A stretch of DNA of 64,000 nucleotides from Heligmosomoides polygyrus polygyrus (Eukaryota > Nematoda > Chromadorea > Rhabditida > Heligmosomidae): NCBI GenBank assembly GCA_947396885.1, contig OX377204.1, forward strand, positions 52,811,139 through 52,875,138, given 5' to 3'. The position numbers and the translations under genes are program-made. This document shows, piece by piece, positions 1 through 12,300 of this stretch (position 1 is the first letter of the stretch; every line of letters begins with the position of its first letter). Under the pieces are notes generated by a model. That model searched no databases. It had not been told where the DNA came from and saw only the letters and a list, made by a program, of their open reading frames with translations.

Positions 1-571
1 AGGAGCAGCAACTAGCAAAATGGGAAAGCTGTCATCAATTGCAGTCGTACAGAGCTTGGGGATTCACACTCATTTTGCTTCGTAAAATCGCAGTTTTTTC
101 AGAAGCTTTGAAGTGAAATGATCAAGCAAGAATTCATATACTCCGTTTCTGTAGAAAACATCCAAGATTACTTTGGCTGAAGTAAAGCCCAATGATGCTG
201 CCAGATGTGGAAGTGATGCAAGGTGCACCCTCTCCCGCTATAGACCTATTTAAATAGAAATGAAAGCTGCACAACAAGAGCAGCTGCCTTGGAGTGACTT
301 TAGTATAGTGATACTGCAAGATCGCGCAGAACGCGCAAGTTCGAGACACGCCGAAAGGCGTGTACAAGCACTTGTATAGCAGTATCTTAGGGCAAGCGAA
401 TAAAAAAATTATCAGGGGTAATCGTAGTGAGTCATTTAAATCATACATTTATCTTGACCTTTCCGAAGAAGACCTAGTTTAGTTTGGATGACATCGCTTT
501 GTTTGTAAGGCATTCAGTTTTATTTCAAAAGGGTCCAGCCTCCTTTGCAGTGCTTATTCTGACTTGGGACA
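1..571. other. No gene recognised
   Basis: No homology, splice-bounded exon or repeat was recognised here. The short open frames on both strands have no domain signature and are treated as chance. Confidence 0.4.
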
Positions 572-1072
572 TGGTATATACCATTTTCACGTCAAATTGG
601 ACATTTCTAATCCGTCCTATGAATTTGGAAATCAAACTGAACGTCTTCCAAATCGAAGCGAGCTTCTCACAGGGTAAACTAAAGACTCTCCAAGATGGTT
701 AGAATAATTTTTTTGCCCAGGGAGAACTAGAATAACTTTTTTGAATTTTTTTTTTACTTCAGCTGCGCTAATTACTGAAATAATTTTTAAAATTCTTTAT
801 TTTTCGAGAAAAAATAACAATTTGAATTTTGTGTTAAAGCGCAGCAGGGTAGCACCCATGTCGTCCATTAAAAGGCTGGATCGCGCCATGCGCTCAAAAA
901 CTCCAACTTTCGTTTGATTGATAGTGTAAATACTGTTTACATGCAGTATGTTATGTTATGTTAGTATGTATGTTTTTTCCAATTGTTCATGTTGCATTGC
1001 TTGCAGGTGTGAAACTGCATGCAATCAGAAATTTTGCTATCAGTCGAATAAAAATCGCGAAGTTTTGCACGG
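572..1072. repeat. Foldback element family FB1, truncated copy
   Basis: Begins with the same terminal motif (TATACCATTTTCACGTC) as the complete copy at 53681-54528. It then follows that copy through the short CAAATTGGAC-like blocks, an A/T-rich stretch, the GCGCCATGC box and the ATTGATAG box. The second arm breaks off near 1072. This is a nonautonomous, inverted-arm repeat with no coding capacity visible. Confidence 0.7.
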
Positions 1073-2734
1073 AGCAGGGAACTGACCTTCTCTCTGCCTT
1101 ATGTTTACCTTGAAGTCTGGAGCAATGCAGCAACGCATTGTAGCTCGTGGCGGTATAAGTGCTCTCAAATAAGGAAGCAGTGTTTGAATGACCACAACTT
1201 TGTTACTGGTAAGGGTGTGAGCAAAAGCTAGCGCTTGTTTGAAAGAGCGGCTAAGTGAGGTGGTAAAACGCGTCGGAATTTCGCAATGATCTTTCTGAAA
1301 TTCGATTATGTAAGACTCGCGTACATGGTTCAGTTTTTGGTGGCAAACTGATCATAGCAGTTCATTCATTCATTTAAGCTCACGCAAGCGCATTAGCAGA
1401 TAAAGCTATTTACAGAAAAGATGATGAAAACTGGAAAATATAAGTTCTGGCAAGGCAAACGACATCGCGATACGCGAGAAGGTGCTTGGTAATTCCTTTC
1501 TGGTCAAAGGGCGTTAAATTTTTGAAAGAGTTCAAAAAGGCGGAACAACGGCCCTACGAGTCCACCACAAAATCAAAACCTACGACCACTGTTTCCATGT
1601 TTTCAATTTTTGGGCAAGTGCATGAAGCGGTCCTACATCATGTAGCCGGCAACGTGTTCCTTATTGTTTGTTCTTTCATTTAAGTACCTGGTGTTGCTCA
1701 TAGCCTTATCAGAGCAGTTATGATCGCTCGATCGGTCCTCCCTTATTTGAGACTACATTCATATTCTGCCAGGAATTGTAGTGTTGCCAATTTCCTTTAG
1801 CCGTTGACGAAAGTGTGGGCAGGGAGCGACATGGTCAGTTTACGGGCAAGTTGTAACATTCCATTCACATCCAGTTGTGCCTCAAAATTTTCAAATTTTG
1901 GACCTATGCACAGCACAACATTCTTGCTGTTCATACAACTTTAGATTTACATTTTCCTACGCTTTCATATAAACTTTCAACTTCTCCAATAGCTTCACTA
2001 GCAGCAGTTTTATGTTCACTCAAACAGAACACACATTTTTTAGACTCACAACGCTCCGAAAGCGCCTTCGATAAAATGATTCTTCACTGCTGAAGGTGAT
2101 TTATCGGAAGCCAGTTTCTTAAGCCCTTTCATAGTCTGGAGAAGATTATGAAGCGGCTCGGCTGTGAAGATTTTGAGAAGAATCATTAAATATCTGCAGC
2201 CCGTTTTTGTAGAGATGAGGTGCTTGTTAACTGTCTTGAGGGGTTGATGAACGTCTGAATGAGAAAAGTACGGTGTGTAAAAGTATAAGCGTACCCTGGA
2301 AAAGTAGTTTTAGCTTCTGCAAGCAAGGCCGTGATGGTATTATGAATAATAACCAGTTTTCGTAATGGAATAGAGTAGCTAGTGCTCATCGTTCTATTCG
2401 AAGTTTTTCGAAGAACTGGATTGCGAAAGCTGAAGCTTACCAAAGATATGGACGCAGGCCCAACCAATTTCAGGTAGGAGATCTTGTAATCCTAATGTTA
2501 CTGGGTTCGATATTGGCTATTTGACGGTGTTTGTCAAAAGACGCTAGCCTATAAATTAGAGCATCTCTTAACACATTGACGACGAGAGCGATTTTCGCTG
2601 GCGCGTGGGACGAAGCGGGCCCAGAAATGTGACACGAGATGTCGTGACCCAAACTTCGTCTAAGGATAAATTTGGTATGCCAGACATGATGCTAATGTTC
2701 GCCTCAACAGTTACGGGCGGTAACCCCCCCCCCC
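1073..2734. other. Unassigned intergenic or intronic DNA
   Basis: No exon or transposon protein was identified. Several short frames on the - strand between 2186 and 2652 look gene-like in length but have no recognised motif and no splice context. Confidence 0.3.
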
Positions 2735-3165
2735 ATAGCACTATAATATTTTCATTTTTAGAGAAAAAATAATAAATTAATTTTTTTTAAAGCGCAGCGA
2801 AGAAACAAGTATGTAGCCCATTAAAAGATCAGGTCTCGCCATGCACTCAAAAGTTTCGCCACAATTTTTATTCGATTGATAGTGTGAATGTCACTTACAT
2901 TAACCATCAAAGTGAGGATATTGTGTTCTTTAAAGTGTTCTTTGTTGTATCGTTAACAGGTGTGAAACTCCATGCGAACAGAAATTTTTCTATGAATCGA
3001 ATCAAAATCGCGACGTCTGGAGGAGGGCATGGCGCAATCTCGTTTTTTGGCACTAGAAAAATGACCGCCTTCCTGCTCTTTAACACTAGTTTAAATCATT
3101 ATTTTTCCTTGTAAGATGAAAATTTATAAAATTTCGAAATGTTCACTTACTGTGTGGCTGAATTA
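2735..3165. repeat. FB1 foldback family, internal fragment
   Basis: Matches the central part of the FB1 element, with the GCCATGCACTC box, the ATTCGATTGATAG box, their inverted counterparts near 2985-3040, and the following AT-rich arm. Both outer termini are missing. Confidence 0.65.
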
Positions 3166-3386
3166 TAAACTAGGTGGTCCTGACACAACTGTCGATTAAG
3201 CAGGAAACCGACCAAAAGTACATCGGTATCGTGTTCAGCATCCTGAATAGCCTCTCTGGACGAAGTTTGGATGGAACGGATATCATTCTTGTGGAAATAA
3301 TATGCCGTCGCGCACGGGTGCGGGACGTTCTGCCTGAAAACAGCGCGGGCAAAGACACGGAACAGTGCCTGTGGGGGCCAATTAGC

Positions 3387-4040
3387 GTCGATGCGCGCCG
3401 AGACACCCGCCGCTTCCCCTTCAGCCAGACAACCCTCGCCGCGAAAGCGATGCTGACCTGTCCGACCACGGGAGTCGGCAGATCGACCAGATTTGTGTGA
3501 TTAGAGTCGATAAAGGGATAGGAGGGATAGTAGGCTCAGACGGCTTAGGAGACTATCAAATCGAGCTCGTCGGGCGATTTTGGGCCGAGAACACGCTCTA
3601 CGCATTGAAGGATATTCATGTCGCTTTCAAAAAGGTTGAGCACTTGAGGTGCTCTTGGAAGGTCTCTCGTCTATCTAATTATAATCCCCGCTTAATTTCA
3701 GTCTGGAAGCATGCCTCGCAATTAATTCTGACATAAATAAAAACTGATATTCAACGAAAATAAACAACGCCTAAAAAGCGCCTTAAGTAGACAGGATAAC
3801 TTCTGGCTCATTCGACAGAGATCGGAATTCCAATACAGGAGATGGTAGGATTCAGATCAATCCGAGTTTCTGGACTGCCAGTGCAAGCCGTCTGAGCCTC
3901 CTATCCCTCTATCGACTCTAATCACACCAAATCCGGTCGATCTGCGGGCTCCCGTGGTCGGACAGGTGAGCATCGCCTCCGCGGCGAGGGCTCTCTGGCT
4001 CAGCGCGAAGCGGCGGGTGTCATTGCGCGAGTCGACGCCT
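3387..4040. repeat. Long inverted repeat with arms of about 165 bp
   Basis: The arm at 3387-3549 recurs in reverse complement at 3869-4040. Shared blocks include GACACCCGCCGCTT, CCTGTCCGACCACGGGAG and GATTAGAGTCGATA. The spacer is about 320 bp. Arms differ by substitutions and small gaps, so this is an aged foldback or a pair of repeats in opposite orientation. No transposase is visible. Confidence 0.75.
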
Positions 4041-5334
4041 GGCGGCATGGCGTAGACTCAAGATTGTTGGACGTTTATTCTCCCTTGCAGAACATCGGTG
4101 GGAGTTTTGTGGAGTGATGATTCCCAAGAGCAGGGAATGGTATGAATGGCAACTGAAACTGGGATGGAGAAAGAACGTCATGAAGAGCTTCAGGATTCGA
4201 ACTCTACTAGCTGTTCGATCATGTACTCACTATGTTTGTGAATCCTTTCTCTAAAACGAATGCGTATACGGATCAACTCAAAGTATTGAAAGTAGTGGCA
4301 AAGTCACCTTCACATAAATTATGTTTGGTTGCTCTTAATTCGTGATTTCTCAAACCCAGAGTTGAAGTGGCAGCAGGTCAGGTAGAAGAATTTGTGACGA
4401 TTCTAGTTGCCTTATTCAAACCAGGAAACGCTCGTCTGCATGTTACCAGCTGCTGTTTTTGGTGTTCTGTTTTTTTTTGTTGTTGAAAAAACGAATTCCG
4501 TTTGCCCTCGTGAATCTCATACTATACGGCCGCATTTTTTTGGGTTTCGGACACCGTGGGCCAAAACAACCCATAGTGCCTGATTAAGAGGACGCCGCCA
4601 CCGCCACTGCTACTAGCTTTTGCTTGGTTTTTGCATACCTTTGTTCCAGAGGATGGAGTTGGCAAAGGTTATGTGCTCAGCTTGGAATAGCCGTGCTGTA
4701 CGAACTCTGCCTAATATTGTTGACTTTCAATTATTCCTCTCGGTCCTATGAATGGGTACAGCATGTAGCTCCGATCGAGGTTCTGCAAGAAATAAATAAA
4801 CTACAAATAATCCTGCATTTACCAAGCAGGAGACATGTGGCGAGGAAGTTCGTTCTATTCAGCTTCATCCAGCTGATTGCTAGAAGCCTTTCACTCGGCC
4901 TTTTCACTAGGTAAATACTTCCTATTCAGGCTCTGATTCAAGTAATGACATTATGCCTTCGTTCATGTTGAAGCTAAAGCTACCCTTTCTAGAGTGCGCC
5001 TATGCTTACATCAATTCTGTTTGATTCCTTTTACAAGCGAAAAGGCGCTTACTTGATTTCTTAACCATTCTTCATGGTTTTTGAGCTCGGTATATTAGTG
5101 GTTAAGTCATCTTCTCGCAGTGGTCATAGGGCTTTCTCTTGTAGCAAAAGAATATCTTCACTATTTCCGTTTCTGAGTAAAAAATTACTTTGGATCAGAT
5201 TCATTAGAGATGAAAATAAAATTTCGCGTTATAATCTCCTTTGGCGTGCGACAGAGCAGAGTGTAGGTTGGCATTGCACGCAGTCTGGACATACGTTTCA
5301 TATTAGGTTATAAGGGAAGCATCTCGCCACTTGT
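4041..5334. other. Unassigned DNA
   Basis: No exon, RNA gene or repeat was recognised. A splice-like block at 4648-4915 has a T-rich acceptor and a CTAG/GTAAAT donor, but its translations resemble nothing known and contain stops in two frames. Confidence 0.3.
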
Positions 5335-5720
5335 GCATTTTTTCGAATTTATTTCTCTCGTTCCATACATACAACAACTAACGAACATATGCACCATTAT
5401 TATCTATAACATATTGCCATTTGTCGGCTAATTTGTAGATACCGCTTCTATTAGAATTCCTGGGGTTTTGAAGGAAACAAAACTAAGCGAGCCACTTTTC
5501 AAGCTGCTTCCTGCCGTCAAATTGTTTCTCCTGCAAATGGTTAGACAATGGAAGAAGCGGTCGGTAGTCAGTTGGAGCAAGTTCCGGTGAATACGGTGGG
5601 GGACCAGAACCCTCCATCCGAAACACGAGTTTTCTGAGTCTCCCTTCCAACGTGTGTACGCGCATTATCGTGAAAGAAGATGATCTTGTCTCCTTTTCCC
5701 ACGAAGAGCTGCTTCTGCGC
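5335..5720 (-). pseudogene. Mariner transposase C-terminal fragment (broken)
   Basis: Read on the minus strand, this shows the mariner signature FFHDNAR (second catalytic Asp) near 5690. In a shifted frame it shows PPYSPELAPTDY (third catalytic Asp region) near 5575, and then the typical mariner tail ending in NNGAYVR and a stop near 5390. At least one frameshift separates the first two blocks. The N-terminal half and any terminal repeats were not found. This is a decayed Tc1/mariner-superfamily remnant lying upstream of the recognised PRPF39 exons. Confidence 0.75.
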
Positions 5721-6328
5721 GACCCAACTAGTTACCTGCAATAGACATCGCTAGTGACAGCAGCCACGATAGTGATGTGATGTGGTTCCGAAGTCAGTCC
5801 ATGGACAAATACATACATCTCTCATGTCTTGCGCCAATTCACCGACCCCGGAGGGATGGGAAACCTGCTAATTCTGAGCACGAGCACAGCCTAAGGTGCA
5901 CCTGGGAAACAGTTCTCTATTTTCCGTGTGGGGATAGCAGCGGATATGGCGCGTGCGGCGCAGTTGGAAAGCGCCGACTGTCGTGCATTGCGAGTCATGG
6001 TTTTCAGGTTCTGGTACCGCTGTAGCTGACCAAGTCCTCCTTCCCGCTAGTGTCGGCGAATTGGTACCAGACTGCACGGGTTTCTCCATCGATAGCCACA
6101 TCGGCTAATTGTACAGAAGAAGCACGCATTCAAACTTCCTTTTTCTTGTAAAGCAGATTATGTTGACGGGGAGAGGGTGCCGACGAATACGTTCAGTAGT
6201 CCTGGAAGGGGTTTATTAATACCGCGATTTCTTTTCATCCCTTATGTAGGGATTTCCGAGATGTTGCACGCGAAGAGCCTGGTTCTGGATCGTGGAAACA
6301 TTTTTCTATGTGTTTGCATTTTTCGCAG

Positions 6329-9300
6329 ATGACTTGAGAAGAGTGCAGTTCCTGCTGAAAGTCCAAAGGTAGGAGCAGTTCAACATTTGTTCCCGAGAAC
6401 ATCTGCTCTGGAGACTGCTGCGATTAATCTCAGCAGATCTGCATAAGTATAGCTATGAAGTGTTTCACCAATGTAGCCTTGCGTGCATTCTTTCGCCAAA
6501 CACGGATGTGAACTTGCTCATCACAGTTTCACATGAGGATATTTATCCGCTGAGCTGGCCTGGCGGGGGGAAGGGTGCCGACGAACGTAGTTGCGGAGGA
6601 AGACGTTGGTTCGAAGTCGTGGGCGTTAGTGTCTAGTCAGTCGTTAAGTTTCAGTTGTCATGGAGTGGAAGCCTTCTGGGAGAGGCGGACTCACAGAACT
6701 AGCCTTCTTGGCCTGTCGTCGAGAATATAGAAATTTTTGTCTATGATCATGGTTGGTGCGTGGTAGTGCAGTCAGTGAAGCTGCCGGCTGCCACGTTCAA
6801 TCCGAGTTAAGTACTGTCGTGGTCAGCCAAGTGTTTCTCACCTCCTGGGTCGATGAATTAGTGTCAGACTATCTAGGAGATGTAGATCACTGATAGGGTT
6901 AATCGGTTCTCTACCCAAGTTGTACAGGACCAATATGCACTCGAATTGCCTCCATGACGTCTCGGAGAAGTAGAATAAGGCGAGGAGGAGGGGGGGGGGG
7001 GCATGCCAAACAGGGATTGATTAAGGCTGCACTTCATCCTTTATGACCGTAGGTAAGATTTCCGACACTGGTCCATGCAACGACGAGCGTCCCAAACGTT
7101 ACCGGTAGACATTATTCGATGCGAATCATTCCTGTTCAGGATGCGTCCTGCATCCTATTTGCATCTGTTTTGATTGAATCGTAAGCACTTTTTAGCGATT
7201 TTGGTGAATAATTCGGTGACAACAGCAGTGTTCCTATTCTGCTGAGAAGGATAATGGGCTTCTACTGGCCTGAACGCGATCTGAACTTCGCTACTTTGCG
7301 ACGCTCGAAAAATTGCTCTTGCTGATAGCGCTGCTCGGACTGACATCTCTAAGCGAATACTGTATTTCATGGAGCATTTGCATGCGCTACCGGCAGAACA
7401 CCAAGCCTTTAGCGGTATGTGACGGCTGATTGTTTTTCCTGCAAAGGCACTGCTCGCCTAGAAGCCTTTGAGCCGTTGGGGCCGAATGCCTCCATTTTCA
7501 CTCTGCTTTCTCGTGCCCTCTTTTTCTTTCTCTATCAACTGTTTGCATTATTTAGCTCGAACATTATAGTCACCCAGTGAGCCTTCCTCGGGTGTTTTCT
7601 TATCTTTATGATTTCTCTACAGTTTTTGTTATCTCCTCTCTGATTGGCGACCCTTCCAATCAATTTCGGGAATCTTCAGAAAGGACGGGTTGTAGGTACA
7701 TTTTGTGTGTTTAATTGTTTCGAGCACACAAAATGTGCCATCAGAAGATAGATGTGTATTCAGTGGCTTTTAGGCGGCTATTCCGAAGCTGGTTCTATTC
7801 TGACTTCCTTCCGCAAGAAATATCCTGGCTATGCAGCTGTCGAACTAAGAATTATCGGAATGCTGAGAAGGCGGGCCGAGGCTGAGAGGTCATTCACTCG
7901 AACGTAAAGCAACAAAATTTTTATGTTTGGACTAAAAATGTCTTTTTTTGCAGAAGTCCTGACTATTCCGGTGTTATAAGCAAGTTCGAGAAGCTAATTC
8001 ATTCATCCGATACGCCACGCCATCTTAGCAGCTATTACTCGGTGAAGTTGGCCAGGTTAGTTCGCACATTTCTGCCGTAATCTTTGGGATTTCGCTGAGT
8101 ACGACCGGAATATCAAACATCAATTCTTGAACTGGTATGAACTGAGGGCAGAGTTATTGTTTTTGGGCCACCTGATGCCGGATTTACTTTACTATTTGAC
8201 CTACTTCTGCCTTCTGATTTATTTACTCCTGCCCACAAGCATGGAACAACTGTTTACAACCGCCACAATGTTCCGTCCACAAGGTCGAAGGAGTACAAAG
8301 CAGTTTCACGGCGAGCTTTTTCTCACTGTTCAAGGCTGTAACTATTCTCTGATCTCCAGGAGTAGTTTGAGAAGTAAACTGCTCTATTTGGACTTCTACC
8401 ACTGAGAGGAAAAGTCAGCGACGTGGCATTGGTGCACAAAAACCTTATACTAATAAACAGCGCACCTGGAACATCATAACTTTTCCTAACTGCAGCTCTC
8501 AAATACCAGAGGGAGTCGAAGAAAGGTTTCTTGCGGAGATGTTCGTTTCTCCGTTTGGCAGCTTCTTTGTAAACCGAGCGGACTCTGAGTACGAACGTTT
8601 GAGTAGGAACGATCTACAACACCCACCATAATAAGCATTGGAAAAAGGGCATGGTAGGCGCGTTATCCGCGTTCTTCTGTTCTTTTGCTATAGCCGTCTT
8701 GGTCTTTATCCTTTAAAAAATTAACATTAACCATCGTGACCCCTTCGACGAGATCTACCGAATGCGTTGAAAAATTTCGTTGTTGCTTTTCTGACCACTA
8801 TTTTTCCAAAGCGCCAGAGGATACTCATTAGCGATGGACGTCTCCACTAATTGCGCCCAAAGGACATTCAAATGCTCGGATCCAAGATCGACAGTAAAAG
8901 TAGTTGACAACAGCCGAGAAAAAATTTGATTGAAAGAGAAACGATTGGAGATCGCAAGAATTTCATTCTAGTCCATTTTATTTATTTATTTTTGATTATT
9001 AAAATAAACACTACCAGTTTTGCTCAAACCTAGCAGAACACCGTTATTATAATAGAATCAATTTATCTGACCTAAGCAAGGAATAGGCGAAATAACAGCC
9101 AAAAGGCGGTGTTATTCAGCAACTACATGGGACGCGCCATGAGTTCAACTTCAACGAGATACCGCGGGACGTGTTTTCACGAAGCTGGGCACCCATTTTC
9201 ATAAACTTAAGTTTGCACATTCCAATACCATGTAGATCTGCACAAATGTGTTCGATAGTGCATGTAAAGGAGAGAAAGAATGCAGAAGCAAACCTCCTAA

Positions 9301-12300
9301 AGTCTACATGTCTTATCGCACCTTCAATTCCACTTATTCTGCAACTCTGCGGCAAAGGCGATTTTGGCGGAAATCGAAGAGCTGCAGACAGGTGTTTTCT
9401 TTGAGTAGAACATAGGGACTTACATTTTCGGGTAAAGTGGTTGTCATGTTACAATTTAGTACCTTAGCGCGACTTTCTCGAGCGGTTCTACCTCCAAATT
9501 GCTCAAAAATGGCCCAGAAGACGAAATCGATGTGGGATTAGGAAAATTTCAAATTCTAGGCCCAATTTTCAAAAATGGTTGCAGGTTCCATTGTATGGTA
9601 AACTTTAGTGGTTATTACAAGGTTGGACAATTGTTAATATCTCACTCACCCAAACTCTTTCCTACCACTTCAGTTTTTTGACGATTTTTCCCGTTTTCAA
9701 GGCACCGTAAGTCCGCAGCGAGAGAAGCTGAAGCGACGGACCTGGCGCGGCGTGTAGAGGGCATGTCCTGCTTGCATAAGATGGTAGAAGGCTATGGCGA
9801 CAATATGACGAATCAATGTTTTCAAGAGGTTAGATTTGGCCAAAATCTATGAAACAAAGTGATTTCATCTTCTACGTCAGCTTTCTTGCTCTAATCTGAA
9901 AAATGGATGCGATAACACAGTGCGTTTCAAAAGTATGAATCCACTCTAAAACTTGCTCACGTCTGGTTTCGCGTTTATTCGTGCAGGCCCGCACTAGCTC
10001 TTCTAGATTCCTCGTAGTCAATAGCAGGTAACCACTCACTTTCAGAGATTTTTCCGTCTCACATGAGAATCAGAATTTTTTGAAGAAAATTGATTGAAAT
10101 TTGGCGTTTCAAAAATATGTATCCACTTGTGACAAACAAACTTTCTACTAAATTCAAAAGTCAATCGGACTACCATTATTTCCTAAAACATCATGCATCG
10201 CTTCAGCATTCCGCTGCTGAAGCGATGCATGATGTTTTAGGAAATANNNNNNNNNNNNNNNNNNNNNNNNNNNNNNNNNNNNNNNNNNNNNNNNNNNNNN
10301 NNNNNNNNNNNNNNNNNNNNNNNNNNNNNNNNNNNNNNNNNNNNNNNNNNNNNNNNNNNNNNNNNNNNNNNNNNNNNNNNNNNNNNNNNNNNNNNNNNNN
10401 NNNNNNNNNNNNNNNNNNNNNNNNNNNNNNNNNNNNNNNNNNNNNNTTTCCTTTATATTTTCTTGTTTTTTTTGCAGGCTCTATCTTATACTAGTTGTAC
10501 ACGAGTAGGTTATGTTTAGCTGTTTGTCCGCGTTGAATTTGATGTTTTGTTTGTTTTACGTGTGCGAAAGCACACGTCAATAAATCAATCAATCAATAAC
10601 TCCACGCGACAAGCCAGCTTCTTCCACATCTGACAACAGGTTGGAAGCAGGGTTAGGAAGCGAATACGGTACGCTTCCGAAGCGAAGTGTACTCTTGATT
10701 TGCCAAGACGGGAATAGTCCATCTAGCAAATCGCAGACCTAACTCCGGAATCGAACCTTCCACCCCTTCCGCAAGCCCGTGTCCCTATCCACTCAACCAT
10801 CCAGTCACCGGCACAATCGTTGCGAATGAAATCACATGAATGCACCATGCAGGTTCTTTTAGGAAACCTAGGAAATTATTAGAATGCAATGATCTAACTA
10901 TAGTTGAAGCTCCAGACCTCTTCAATGTTTACTTTTTGAGCACGACAAGGCCACTCCAGGCGTCACTTTTGCCTTAGTAGCCGCTTGATGGGATACCGTT
11001 TTGAGGCATTTTTGAACCAACCAAGGGCATTTGTCAAAAATGGAACACTGTTCTGTGATCGTCGTCCTATGCAGCACAAGATCTCGTTGTGAATCTCCGG
11101 GTGAGCTCGCTGACCCCTCCCCTTCCCCATTGTGTGAGGTGCATAAAAAGACTAATAAATGTCGCCGATGAAGAACTTCTCTCAAAACCATTCCCGGCTT
11201 TGATCAGTCTGTTGCGCAGCTTCTGTAGTCCCCTGCTGTATCAGGTGGATGTGTCAGCGTACTATTCTTTGCTTAAGGTTTCATCTGAAAACTCGGAACG
11301 ATCGTCGATTGGCGGAGAAGATCATACGAAGAGCTCTAGAAAGAGATAGAGTGAGTTGTTTGCGTTGGACATTTTGAGCATCATAATCGGTTCATTGGCC
11401 GGGCTTTCAAAGCTTCATGTTCACCATAGAGACCAGTGGCGATATGTGGATACAGGTCGGTCGATCGTACGCTAAATCCAGCTAGCCCTCGCATCCCTTG
11501 ATATTGGTCAGCTGGCGTCAGTCAATCCACTGTGGGATGCCCGTACATTCTATTAGGTTGGCCGGAAAGTTCTGGCGGTTTTTGTGCAACCGCTTTTCTT
11601 TCGTTTATGTATTGCTGAATCATTATTCAACCTACTTCGCCTTTTTATATAACATCTAATACGGAATTCTTCGCTCTATCTGACGCAATAATTTGTGTTT
11701 CAACTATGCTTGATCATTGTGTTTCTTCAGGACTTATTGATTATTGTCGAGAGAGCAGTTCCGAACGATATTTTATTTCAATTTCAAAACGGGCCAGTCC
11801 ACCGTTGCAACAGCCCGGCAAATCAACCACGTGTGGGGGCCGAATAGTGTTGCAGGATGGACTTGCAACGGCGGTTCGAGAAATTTCCTTCTAGAGATTT
11901 CAACCCTGAAGATGCCTTCCGAAGCGGTAGACCTAAAGCAGTCCAGGACGACGATAAGAAGACATTCGTGGAAGTTGATCCATCGAAAAAGTTCTTGAGA
12001 TTGCGGAAGGTCTAGGAGTCAATAAAACTGCTGTTATAGATGGTTTGAAACGCCTCGGAAAGGAAAAAGCATGAAAAGTGGGTGCCCCACGACTTGATGC
12101 CAGAAATCGTCGCGTTTCAAAAAATTCTTTGCTTCTCCGTAATCAAAACGGTCTCTTTTGGATCGAGTTGTCGACGAACCTCCCCTCCTTCAGGCCCTTA
12201 TCAAGTTGTAGGGTGATTACTCCTTACCTGAGGGCAGGGAGTTTCCTTCCTGTCCCAACATACGTGTGTATATATCTTTATATTATGGGTAACCAGTGGG

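Noticed and set aside
3174..3500. 108-codon + frame and its - strand partner
   Set aside because: Both cross the arm of the 3387/4040 inverted repeat, and the same peptide appears from the other arm; it is a repeat, not a gene.
8494..8620. Candidate exon after a TAACTGCAG acceptor
   Set aside because: Translations lack HAT-repeat character and no donor fits the PRPF39 phase.
9116..9404. Open frame of 97 codons on + after a TTATTCAG acceptor
   Set aside because: No HAT-like or other recognisable residues; exons 7954-8055 and 11278-11350 join in phase without it.
10090..10494. A 134-codon frame on + across the gap
   Set aside because: It exists only because 200 N are read as open codons.
10735..10805. 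A functional tRNA gene on -
   Set aside because: A and B boxes are good, but the ends do not form an acceptor stem and the homology continues into a SINE-like body.
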